Shown here piece by piece: positions 45,331 to 54,271 of a stretch of 64,000 nt of DNA. The notes under the pieces are model-generated. The model was not told the origin of the DNA, did no database searches, and was given only the letters and a program-made list of their open reading frames with translations. Made by a program: the position numbers and the translations under genes. The first letter of the stretch is position 1, and each line of letters starts with the position of its first letter. Origin of the DNA: Bacteroidales bacterium (GTDB lineage Bacteria > Bacteroidota > Bacteroidia > Bacteroidales > UBA10428); the NCBI GenBank assembly GCA_016931575.1, contig JAFGEO010000055.1, forward strand, positions 1-64,000. The letters run 5' to 3'.

Positions 45331-45858
45331 TTGAACGAGATGATTATTGATATTACAGAAATAGAAAAACTCGCCAGGAAGAGAAGGTCTGAAAACCTTA
45401 GATTTATTGCCTTTTTGAAAGAAAAAAATAAAAGGTATATCGATCATCTGGTTATGGAGCTGAATAAGTATTTCAGTGCCGAGATATCTTGTACAGCTTG
45501 CGGACACTGCTGTACAAAACTGCGCCCGATTCTTGCTGAAAGTGATATCGACCAGCTTGTTAAGGTTACGAAGATGACCCGTTCGAAGTTTAAGAAGGAA
45601 TATATTGAGATGGATGAAGAAGGGGATATGCTTTTTAAGAATCTTCCCTGTTCATTTCTGAAAAACAACAAATGCACCATATACCATTACAGGCCGGAAG
45701 ATTGCCAGGAATATCCCAACCTTCATAAGATCGATTTTGTAGAACGCATTTTTGGTATCATGGAAAATTATTCCATTTGCCCAATTGTATTCAATGTGAT
45801 CGAAGCCCTGAAAGACCGCCTTGATTTTAAGTCGGGATCAAAGCCTGCTGATACCTAA
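45331..45858 (+). CDS. YkgJ family Cys-cluster (putative Zn/Fe-binding) protein
   Basis: 'CTACGHCCTKLRPILAESDIDQLV', 'CSFLKNNKCTIYHYRPEDCQEYP'; ATG at 45340 likely; same strand, about 50 nt after qmoC. Confidence 0.85.
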   Translation: MNEMIIDITEIEKLARKRRSENLRFIAFLKEKNKRYIDHLVMELNKYFSAEISCTACGHCCTKLRPILAESDIDQLVKVTKMTRSKFKKEYIEMDEEGDMLFKNLPCSFLKNNKCTIYHYRPEDCQEYPNLHKIDFVERIFGIMENYSICPIVFNVIEALKDRLDFKSGSKPADT

Positions 45859-45862
45859 AAAC

Positions 45863-46909
45863 TTAAAGATTTAATACATCGATATTCTGGATCGAAGAAT
45901 CGATCGGGATGGTATCGATATTGGCGGCTCCCCGCTTAGCGAGCTGGTAGCGCACCATAGCCAGTGACAGATTTTTGTCGCTGCGGTTAACCTGGATACT
46001 GAACTCGGTGAATGATTTTCCCGGATTTTTTGTAGGTTCATCCGCGAACAGGACATTTTCGCCCAGGTATTTTTCGATGTCATTCACCCTGTCATTTGAA
46101 ATATTGAAGACAATAAGCACCTTATCTTCGGCATTCACAACCCCATACAGGTTTAGCAGGAACATTTTCAACAGCTCAAGTTTTTCGGGGTCCTTTTTAA
46201 GTTCAGGATTAATGTAGATCCCGGTTTCCGATTCGATCACAGTTTCGGTGATGTGCAGGCCATAGTTACGGATGGCACTTCCACTCTGGGTGATCTCCAG
46301 CCCAATGTCTGCTCCGCCGTTCTTGATTTTTGCCTCGGTTTTCCCCCAGGTCTCATAGATCAGGATACCCTTGCGGATGCGGCTGGGAGTTTTGTATTTT
46401 TGGACCGAGAATTCGGAGTATGAATCAAAAAGGCCTATTTTTTTCAGGGTTTCCCGGATCCAGTTCAAGGCCAGATAAGGCATTTCGGTAACCACCGTTA
46501 TAAGCTCCTTTTCGCTGCATAAATGGTTTAGGAAATCCTCTGTTGTAGGATATTCCGGCACATTGGTAATACCAACCAGGCGAACATTGCCCCGATTCAG
46601 CGACAGTACCTTCTCAAGTCTGATCGCTGTGTTGTACTCAAGCTGTAATTCCAGGATGCGCTCTCTGATCCAGTCATCGCCGGCAATAGCAACATCCAGT
46701 TCACCGATTCCCAGCTGGGAGCCAAATTCCTGAGGACGGCCATCCCAGCCAAACAGGAAGTTGACCGTGGAGAAGGAAGTCGGGCCGCCGGATTCGTACC
46801 CCCTGGTTTCAAACCCGGCAGTTTCAAGCAAAGAAATAAGATTGCCACCCCGGTTGGGATTCGCCAAAGAACCCGCCGGCATGCCGATGATGAGTTGCTC
46901 CTTATTCAT
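45863..46909 (-). CDS. hisG: ATP phosphoribosyltransferase (HisG-like, long form)
   Basis: 348 aa; 'LIIGMPAGSLANPNRGGNLISLLETAGFETRGYE', 'GELDVAIAGDDWIRER', 'GGADIGLEITQSGSAIRNYGLHITETVIESETGIYINPEL'; C-terminal regulatory-like domain; next to hisI. Confidence 0.8.
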   Translation of the reverse strand: MNKEQLIIGMPAGSLANPNRGGNLISLLETAGFETRGYESGGPTSFSTVNFLFGWDGRPQEFGSQLGIGELDVAIAGDDWIRERILELQLEYNTAIRLEKVLSLNRGNVRLVGITNVPEYPTTEDFLNHLCSEKELITVVTEMPYLALNWIRETLKKIGLFDSYSEFSVQKYKTPSRIRKGILIYETWGKTEAKIKNGGADIGLEITQSGSAIRNYGLHITETVIESETGIYINPELKKDPEKLELLKMFLLNLYGVVNAEDKVLIVFNISNDRVNDIEKYLGENVLFADEPTKNPGKSFTEFSIQVNRSDKNLSLAMVRYQLAKRGAANIDTIPIDSSIQNIDVLNL

Positions 46910-46941
46910 TAATATATGGTTTTTAGGAACCGCTTAGGGTT

Positions 46942-47325
46942 CTATTCTGTGAATGTAAGTTTGTCGCCCTCGATCTTTCTGTAATAACAGGATGTATGGG
47001 GATTGCCATCCTCCTTTTTTGCATGGCAGGCACCTTTTCCCTGCGGGGTAACCATGTATAGCAATGAATTTTGTTCACAATTAATCCTGATCTCCTCAAT
47101 TTTCAACATATCCCCAGAGGTCATTCCTTTTTTCCAGAGCTCTTTTCTGCTTCGGCTCCAATAGGTTGCATATCCGCTCTTAAGGGTTTCTTCAAAAGCA
47201 GCTTTATTGGCGAAAGCCAGGATAAGGACTTCTTTAGTTGTGTAATCCTGGGTTACCACAGGAATAAGGGTTTCTCCATCTTCTCCGAAACTTAGCAGAA
47301 GATCCTTCGTGTATTCTTTACTCAT
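46942..47325 (-). CDS. hisI: Phosphoribosyl-AMP cyclohydrolase (stand-alone HisI)
   Basis: 'IPVVTQDYTTKEVLILAFANKAAFEETLKSGYATYWSRSRKELWKKGMTSGDMLKIEEIRINCEQNSLLYMV...GACHAKKEDGNPHTSCYYR'; start at internal ATG 47325 (ORF track extends to 47397). Confidence 0.93.
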   Translation of the reverse strand: MSKEYTKDLLLSFGEDGETLIPVVTQDYTTKEVLILAFANKAAFEETLKSGYATYWSRSRKELWKKGMTSGDMLKIEEIRINCEQNSLLYMVTPQGKGACHAKKEDGNPHTSCYYRKIEGDKLTFTE

Positions 47326-47433
47326 TTTGTTTTTGATTATAGGCCTGCAAATATAGGATATCTCACCATAAAATGAAATGTATGGAGCTGTCTTCATTAC
47401 CGGAAAGGGAAAAGCTTTGCCGGGAGTCCTGGA

Positions 47434-48054
47434 TCAGGGGGTGATCAGGATTGGTATGGATTTGGTCATGTAAGGATAGATCTCATTCACATCTTTGTTT
47501 TTTAATGAGATGCATCCAAGGGTCCAGTTGTACTTTCTGTCGATCAGCTCATCCATCCCTTCGGGCACCCCGTGGATTCCTATTTCACCTCCTATAGAGG
47601 CACTCCCGGGTATGTTACCATTCGCTTTTGCTGCCTTGTGTTTGCGCCACGAATCGGTAGTTGGATAATCGATCCAGATAAATTTTGACCAGCTTTTATG
47701 CGGGTACTTAGTGATCATGTGGAATTCCCCTTCCGGGGTACACTGGTCCCCCTCTTTGCGCTTGTCATCAATCGGATTCCCCCCGAATACACAAGGGTAT
47801 TCCTTGATAATCAGGCTATCAGTAGCAATTGTCAGGGTGTAATCAGACTTGTCGATTTTCAGGAGCAGGTCCTCCTTAGCAATGTCCAGGGAGTCAAGCA
47901 GGGAGGGAAGGGATTTGCTGTAGTTTATTAAATGGCCTGTCCGGGAGCTTGCAGCAGGATCACTGACATTGGAAGAGTTCCCTGGTTTGCCTGAATCAGC
48001 CGGAGTACAAAGAATCATAAAAAACAGGCTTGCCAAGAATCCCAGTTTCTTCAT
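47434..48054 (-). CDS. L,D-transpeptidase (YkuD domain)
   Basis: 'LLLKIDKSDYTLTIATDSLIIKEYPCVFGG', 'IGGEIGIHGVPEGMDELIDRKYNWTLGCISLKNKDVNEIY' (HG..SLGC-type catalytic motif). Confidence 0.9.
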   Translation of the reverse strand: MKKLGFLASLFFMILCTPADSGKPGNSSNVSDPAASSRTGHLINYSKSLPSLLDSLDIAKEDLLLKIDKSDYTLTIATDSLIIKEYPCVFGGNPIDDKRKEGDQCTPEGEFHMITKYPHKSWSKFIWIDYPTTDSWRKHKAAKANGNIPGSASIGGEIGIHGVPEGMDELIDRKYNWTLGCISLKNKDVNEIYPYMTKSIPILITP

Positions 48055-48076
48055 TGCAGGTATGGATTAAGAAAAA

Positions 48077-48098
48077 AAAGCCCCTGGAAAGGGGCTTT
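48077..48098 (-). terminator. Rho-independent terminator of the 48107-48571 lipoprotein gene
   Basis: AAAGCCCC-tggaaa-GGGGCTTT inverted repeat; on the minus strand followed by a T-tract. Confidence 0.8.
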
Positions 48099-48106
48099 CT
48101 AACGAA

Positions 48107-48571
48107 TTATTTGTTCCAGTCTCCCAAAATACCGTGGACATAATATCCACTTTTAATTTCAACCAGCTTTTCAGCAAAAAGCTGGATGGGAGCCATCGCA
48201 GAATCTTCAGGAGATCCGAAACGAACCCGGTGTGTAGCGGCTCCATACCTGACTTCGATGTAAGTATCGGAACCATCAGAAGCAATGTTGTTGGTATTGC
48301 TTTCAACCTTTTTAAAGGTTTTCCAGTCAAAGAGTTGCAGGATTTCATTCCAGTCCTCTGCATTAACAGCCTCCTCCAGATTATATTCTGAGCTCATGCA
48401 GTAGGTGAACATATTGTAAAAAATGTTCTCATTATTCATTACGAGAGAATCAGAAGGAAAACAAAAGGGATTTATGGTTACAACCTTTATCTCCAGGTTC
48501 TCAAGTTTCTGTTTTTCACATCCAAAAAGTCCAGCCAACAGAAGGGCTGCAAGAATTAATTTAGTTTTCAT
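48107..48571 (-). CDS. Hypothetical lipoprotein
   Basis: 154 aa, lipobox 'LLLAGLFGCEKQK'. Confidence 0.7.
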   Translation of the reverse strand: MKTKLILAALLLAGLFGCEKQKLENLEIKVVTINPFCFPSDSLVMNNENIFYNMFTYCMSSEYNLEEAVNAEDWNEILQLFDWKTFKKVESNTNNIASDGSDTYIEVRYGAATHRVRFGSPEDSAMAPIQLFAEKLVEIKSGYYVHGILGDWNK

Positions 48572-48596
48572 AATCCATTAATGAAGTTTATAGTAT

Positions 48597-50432
48597 TTAT
48601 AAGTTTTTTACCAGATTTCCGGGTAGCAAATAATCATCGCTATCGGTCCTGCGATACGTATCAGGAAGGTCCGGGATTCCGTTTTCATTAACATCGGTAA
48701 ATGAGCACCCGTATTCCAGGACTGATTTCCATATTTTAGCCTCCTGGATGCCGGGTGTGTAAGGATCGATATCGATCAGTGCTGCCTGAATATTCTTTAC
48801 AATCTCACCATTTGCATGTTTCGGATTTAGTCTGATGAGGCCATAGCTCATTTTCCGAACCTCGGTAAAAAATTCCACCAATATCTTGTCGGTGGTAAAT
48901 GCGTAGAGCTCACGGTTATCCTTTGAGCAGTCGAGGGGGTGATACGCATTGTTTTCGTCAGCAAGGTACACCGCACTGATCTTGTTCAATAATCCTCCGT
49001 CGGGATTAATATCAATCCGGATTCCGCTGAAGAAGCAATAGTAACTTGGATCCCTGGTGCCGGCAATGAATACAAATTCAAGCATTCGTTTTAATTCTTC
49101 AGCAGTAAAATAGAATCGGGATAAGGGGTATCCGGGAAGCTGGTCGTAGCCCGTCCCAAGCGAGGTTACCTCAAAAATTCCTTCCAGGCTTTGCATGCCG
49201 GGTTGTATTTCTTCGCGGATAAATCCTTGAGCAATAAGGGTAATGTGAGTGCCAATGCTATCATATTTGTTCACATAATAGTGCATAGCATCCGCAATAA
49301 AACCACCGATATTGGCTTCTTCCGGTTTTTGATCATCACGTGACAGCATAAATTCAGTCTCGAAATAGCTTGAGTCATACGCTATCTTTGCTTCATTCTG
49401 AACAAATTCCTTCACGAGATCATACTGTTCCTCAATCTTTGATGCAATGGCCAGATCCGGTGCACACTCACGGCTAACAGGAATCAGCTCGTATTCGAGA
49501 AAGTCTTTATTATCCAGGTCAAGACTAAGCTTTCCAACGAATTGCCCTTTATCCTGCACCTGGATGATCGGGGTACCATCAACCAGTATGGGTTCTTCCA
49601 GAAGTGAATGTGTGTGGCCACTGATTATGGCATCGATACCCCTAACTTTCTTAGCGAGGCGTATATCCTCCTTGTTTCTGTAATTACCTTTATCATCGTG
49701 GTAAACCCCTCCGTGAGAAAGGCAGATGACCAGGTCGGCATCCTCTTCTTTCTTTAGTTTCTTAACAATTTTTCTGGCTGTTTTTATACTTCCCGAGCGA
49801 CTCAGAATATGGGCATTGGGGGCTGTTCTGAAAGCTTCCCTGCCGACCAGACTAAAGACACCAATGCGTATACCGTCTTTTTCAATGATGTGATAAGGCT
49901 TAATTATTTCCTGTTTCAACAGACCGGAGTAGCCCTCATGCAGGCAGATCTTATTTCCGATATTGGAGTTAAGCAATACGGGAGATCCCAAAGCATTGGC
50001 CCTTTCGGCATAGTTGACCAGGCTGTCTATGCCAAAATCAAATTCATGATTTCCCAGGGCAACAACATCATACCCCATTTCTTTCATCAGGTGCAGTTGA
50101 AAGCCGGTCCGGGATTCAAGTACCTGGAAGAGGCTTCCCATCAGAAAATCGCCGGCATCCATAGTAAAAACCGGGTTATTGCTACCGGTGGACTGTTCAT
50201 GGATTATCCCTGCAATCCGCGAAAAACCACCTACGGTACCGTATGGGCCTGTAGGGATATCTTCTTCCATCAGACTGGAATGGAGGTCATTGGTATGAAG
50301 AATGGTGACTTTCCGTTGTGCGTAGGCTGAAGGTCCTGAAAGTACTATGAGAAGAACCCACAGGGACGCCATCCATAACGGGAACTTAAACTTCCCCATC
50401 CAACTATTTCTTCCTGAAATACCAGCCACCAT
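48597..50432 (-). CDS. Secreted bifunctional metallophosphatase/5'-nucleotidase
   Basis: 'RKVTILHTNDLHSSL', 'VFTMDAGDFLMGSLF', 'DVVALGNHEFDFGID', 'VICLSHGGVYHDDKG', 'DAIISGHTHSLLEEPI'; likely start at 50399. Confidence 0.93.
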   Translation of the reverse strand: MVAGISGRNSWMGKFKFPLWMASLWVLLIVLSGPSAYAQRKVTILHTNDLHSSLMEEDIPTGPYGTVGGFSRIAGIIHEQSTGSNNPVFTMDAGDFLMGSLFQVLESRTGFQLHLMKEMGYDVVALGNHEFDFGIDSLVNYAERANALGSPVLLNSNIGNKICLHEGYSGLLKQEIIKPYHIIEKDGIRIGVFSLVGREAFRTAPNAHILSRSGSIKTARKIVKKLKKEEDADLVICLSHGGVYHDDKGNYRNKEDIRLAKKVRGIDAIISGHTHSLLEEPILVDGTPIIQVQDKGQFVGKLSLDLDNKDFLEYELIPVSRECAPDLAIASKIEEQYDLVKEFVQNEAKIAYDSSYFETEFMLSRDDQKPEEANIGGFIADAMHYYVNKYDSIGTHITLIAQGFIREEIQPGMQSLEGIFEVTSLGTGYDQLPGYPLSRFYFTAEELKRMLEFVFIAGTRDPSYYCFFSGIRIDINPDGGLLNKISAVYLADENNAYHPLDCSKDNRELYAFTTDKILVEFFTEVRKMSYGLIRLNPKHANGEIVKNIQAALIDIDPYTPGIQEAKIWKSVLEYGCSFTDVNENGIPDLPDTYRRTDSDDYLLPGNLVKNL

Positions 50433-50725
50433 GTTATTTGTTATATTTCTGGTTATGGTTATGTTCTACGGCGTACACTATCAAAGGGTTGCATAAAAAC
50501 TAAAATATTGATGCGGACACCGGAAATCATAATTCAGAACTGGGAAAATAAAGCAAATGCTGTGCCCTCAAATTTTAATTTGCAGGTTAAAAATTGCGAA
50601 AGAGGAGGGTTTCCTGGCAACAAAAATCAAGGAGCGTCAAATAGATCCTGAAATCAGGTTGGTAGCATAAACTGGCTGTTCTTTCATTTTTTCAGAATCA
50701 CCAGGTTTGAATGCGCTTACTGCGG

Positions 50726-51295
50726 TCAGAAAGAAGGCTGGGGAGGAATTTTAGAGCAGGGAACGGCTCCCCGGCGGTCACAATTCAGATCATACAGCAT
50801 CCCAAGGCTTATATGTGGCTCAATAAATACCAGATTAAGCCTTAGCTCGAGATAGGGGTGCAGGCATTTGCCCAGTTTTGTTTTTACGCCACCTCCGATA
50901 TCCATTCCGAAATTCGAGAATCCCTTATCCTCGCGGTAGAGGTTATTTTCATAGTTTATGAAACCATTGTACGAAAGGTTAACAAGGCCATAGAATTTCC
51001 AGCTCTCATAATTATACACCCCCAGATGAACATCAGAACCCAGGTAGAGCTCATGAACCCGGTTAAACCATGGGTAATAACTCAACTTTGGGACAATGCT
51101 TAATCCTTCAAGGAGATCAATCTGCTTAATCGGAAACTCAGCGCGTATATCGAGTCCCAGTCCTAAACGGATAAGGTTAAAATCGATTCCGCCACCAATC
51201 TTGTTGTTTTCATATTGGCGCCTCTGGGCATGTGTGTTCAGACTCAAAATGAGGAATGCGGCGAATAAAGATACCTTCAGGTAATTGGCTTTCAT
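50726..51295 (-). CDS. Outer membrane beta-barrel-like protein
   Basis: 189 aa with signal peptide; alternating aromatic/glycine strands. Confidence 0.6.
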   Translation of the reverse strand: MKANYLKVSLFAAFLILSLNTHAQRRQYENNKIGGGIDFNLIRLGLGLDIRAEFPIKQIDLLEGLSIVPKLSYYPWFNRVHELYLGSDVHLGVYNYESWKFYGLVNLSYNGFINYENNLYREDKGFSNFGMDIGGGVKTKLGKCLHPYLELRLNLVFIEPHISLGMLYDLNCDRRGAVPCSKIPPQPSF

Positions 51296-51417
51296 GAGCT
51301 GTAAATTTGATCTGTAAAGGTATACTCCCTTAAAGAATTTTCCAGTTTATCTTTGAACAGGTAGTAAACTTTTACTATAACGTTGGAAAAACTGAAATCG
51401 TGTGGCGTACAGGAGGA

Positions 51418-51918
51418 TCAATAATGTCGTTTTCCCTTAAACAGATACCGGTAGCTTTCTGAATCGATTACCCAGTGGTATGCGACGCGCAGACTATCAT
51501 CATCAAACAGTACAGTGTATTCCCTATAGTAGGTGTCACCTATCAGCGCGAAAGTCGCTTCAAAGCTGTTGTCATCTGAGAACTCTAAGGTGTCAGTAAC
51601 CAGGAAATCCGTACCTTCCATGTTAATGGTATCGCGAATCAGTACAACACAGGCTTCGCATTCACCCTTATTGATAAGGATTTCCCGGGGGGAAGAACCC
51701 TCCTCACTAATAGTACGCACTGAATCCATCGGATGGACGGAGTAATATTCGTAAGATTCGGTCCCCGAATAAGTCCCTGTCAGATTATCCCTGAAATCCG
51801 ATGTATTATCTTTTCGGCAGCCAGACAGAAAAAAAAGTAGCAGCAGGGTATATACTGAAAACCGGATAAATAGTTTCTGTCCTCTCAGATATTGATATGC
51901 TTTTTGGGTGTTAGTCAT
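51418..51918 (-). CDS. Hypothetical lipoprotein
   Basis: 166 aa, lipobox 'LLFFLSGCRKD'; end overlaps the rsgA stop. Confidence 0.65.
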   Translation of the reverse strand: MTNTQKAYQYLRGQKLFIRFSVYTLLLLFFLSGCRKDNTSDFRDNLTGTYSGTESYEYYSVHPMDSVRTISEEGSSPREILINKGECEACVVLIRDTINMEGTDFLVTDTLEFSDDNSFEATFALIGDTYYREYTVLFDDDSLRVAYHWVIDSESYRYLFKGKRHY

Positions 51919-52990
51919 CGTGCTTGTTACTAATGTGTTTTTTATTCTTCTTAAAATCCTTGATAAATTTTCCCAAGTCTTTATCTTTTTTCCTTTTTTC
52001 AGCCTGGGAGAGTGAAAAATGTTCGCTTTCCCTTTCCATTCTCAGGAAATTCCGATAGGTGTTATCGTCAATTTTCCCTTGCTGTACTGCTGCAATTACT
52101 GCACAACCTTCCTCGTGGGCGTGGGAGCAATCGCTGTACCTGCATTCGCTGGCAAGCAGAGTGATTTCCCGGAAAGTTAGTTCCATCCCGGATACAGAAT
52201 CAGCTATTCCGACTTCCCGGATCCCCGGATTGTCGATGAAGATCCCCCCGTCAGGAAGTATGTGTAGCTGCCGGTGGCTGGTAGTATGTTTACCCTTGTT
52301 AGTCGAGGAACTGATTTCCCGGGTCTCCATGATTTTTTCGTTGGCCAGGGTATTAAGCAGGGTTGATTTGCCAACTCCTGAAGAACCGAGAAGGCAGTAG
52401 GTGCAACCTTTCCTGATATGCTGCCTGAGTGCTTCGAATCCTCCCCTGGTCAGGTTGCTTACCGCTACGACCGGGATATTACCAATCCTTTCAATAAGCT
52501 GTTGCTTCAGGCTTTGAAGTTCATCCTCAGCAATCAGGTCTGTTTTGCTCAGTAGAATCAAGGGCGTGATTTTTGACTCGTAGCAGATTGTCAGATACCG
52601 CTCCAGGCGATTCAGGTTAAAATCCCTGTCAACTGCCTGAACGATCCATGCCCTGTCAATATTGCATGCAATCAGCTGCTTTTCTCCATGCTTCCCGACA
52701 GCCTCTCTTTCCAGGACTGTGGTTCTTGGAAAAACGGAATGGATGATTACCTTATCGCTGTCGTAGGCAGAAACTGCAACCCAATCTCCCACTGCGGGGA
52801 AATCAAGACGGCTTTTAGCCGCAAACCTGAGGTTGCCAATTACCTCAGCATCTTTTTCTCCCTCCTCATCCATGACATGATACCGGTCACGGTGCTCTGC
52901 GCTGACCCTGGCTACACCGAAATCAGTCAATCCTTGTTCCTGCCTGCACTTCTCAAAAACAGTGCTATATCCTATATCTTCAAGTTTCAT
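51911..52990 (-). CDS. rsgA: Ribosome small subunit-dependent GTPase A
   Basis: 'LLSKTDLI', 'YCLLGSSGVGKSTLLNTL', 'STNKGKHTTSHRQLHILPDGGIFIDNPGIREVG', 'ECRYSDCSHAHEEGCAV'. Confidence 0.97.
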   Translation of the reverse strand: MKLEDIGYSTVFEKCRQEQGLTDFGVARVSAEHRDRYHVMDEEGEKDAEVIGNLRFAAKSRLDFPAVGDWVAVSAYDSDKVIIHSVFPRTTVLEREAVGKHGEKQLIACNIDRAWIVQAVDRDFNLNRLERYLTICYESKITPLILLSKTDLIAEDELQSLKQQLIERIGNIPVVAVSNLTRGGFEALRQHIRKGCTYCLLGSSGVGKSTLLNTLANEKIMETREISSSTNKGKHTTSHRQLHILPDGGIFIDNPGIREVGIADSVSGMELTFREITLLASECRYSDCSHAHEEGCAVIAAVQQGKIDDNTYRNFLRMERESEHFSLSQAEKRKKDKDLGKFIKDFKKNKKHISNKHDD

Positions 52991-53030
52991 TAAACTAAAC
53001 GTTGATTCTGCGGACCAAAGTTAAGCCTGC

Positions 53031-54077
53031 CTATTCAAAATCTGAATCTTTTAATGCTTTATAACGGTTTCCCCAGAACTTATATTTTGTAAGAGAGGTG
53101 CACTCAACCAGTATTCTCACGAATTTATAGGGTAGTAGTGAGTGAACCAGCCTGTATCCAAGGGTAAGGATAAGAAAAAATACTCCGGTTTTCAGCAGAA
53201 AACCTGCCACTGGTCCCAGGATAAATTCCAGATCAAAGACCGGATCAAGGATAAGGTTCCAGACGATGATCGAGGAGAAGGCCAGGATTGCCGCGACATA
53301 CCCATGGCCCGTGTGAATGGCCTTTTTGGGGCATTGACTCATGCAGTGCATACAGCTTTCGCAATTATAGGTCCAGAAAGGCCTGTTATTAACGGATTTA
53401 ATGGCTTTTACAGGGCACTGTTCAATGCATACCCCGCAATTGTCGCATGCTCCGGAGGGATAAAAGGTCTTGGCAAACAGAAACCTTCCGAAGAGATAGT
53501 AGAGAATGGCAACCGGAGCAAACGGAATATCCCAGATATTTTCATACCAGTTTTTGAAACTGCGTTTACCGTTGAGTAATTCTTCTGCCAGCAGGCAAAC
53601 CCGCTTTTTGTTTTTTTTATGGATCCAGCTGACCGTAGGTTTGTTCAGTGCCGGATGAAGCGAGAGCCAATTCGAAGGAAGGTCTATGGGGGCCATACCC
53701 TGAATATGGTACCCCTTCAGTTTGAGGATCATTCCGGAAAGCAGGAAGGCGATACCGGTCAGCCCGGGAGTCACAAAATTTCCAATCTTCATTCCGGCCC
53801 TGGTATTCATCAACACAATCCGGTTACTTCCCTTTGGGAACCGCATAATGAAATGCAGCATGGCAGGGGGATAGTTGAATCCGTGAATGGGTGAGACAAA
53901 GATAATCAGGGCATCATTTGCAGGTTTGCCTATATGTAAACGGTCCATTTTACCGATGTTTATACTTTGTGATGGGATTTCCCTGCATTCAGCCACCCGG
54001 GCAAACCACTCAGCTACCTTGGCTGAGTTACCGGTACCCGTGAAATAATAGATTGTTATGCGTTCAGGATTAGGCAT
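53031..54077 (-). CDS. EFR1-type ferredoxin: flavodoxin-like N-terminus, two 4Fe-4S clusters, C-terminal TM segments
   Basis: 'ITIYYFTGTGNSAKVAEWFA', 'CDNCGVCIEQCPVKAIK', 'CESCMHCMSQCPKKAIHTGHGY'. Confidence 0.85.
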   Translation of the reverse strand: MPNPERITIYYFTGTGNSAKVAEWFARVAECREIPSQSINIGKMDRLHIGKPANDALIIFVSPIHGFNYPPAMLHFIMRFPKGSNRIVLMNTRAGMKIGNFVTPGLTGIAFLLSGMILKLKGYHIQGMAPIDLPSNWLSLHPALNKPTVSWIHKKNKKRVCLLAEELLNGKRSFKNWYENIWDIPFAPVAILYYLFGRFLFAKTFYPSGACDNCGVCIEQCPVKAIKSVNNRPFWTYNCESCMHCMSQCPKKAIHTGHGYVAAILAFSSIIVWNLILDPVFDLEFILGPVAGFLLKTGVFFLILTLGYRLVHSLLPYKFVRILVECTSLTKYKFWGNRYKALKDSDFE

Positions 54078-54271
54078 TGGAATTGGTTTAATAGCACCAA
54101 AATTAAACTATAAACTGAAACTACAAAGTCCGTCCAAACCTTAAGTGGGAAAGAGGGCTGGCTGCTATCGGTTTGCCATTCACAACGGAGTTCAATTACT
54201 ATCTGGTATGCTGGGATTGAGCAATGGGATAGGCCAGGTAGTTACGAATCGAAAACAAACCAGCCTTTTAA

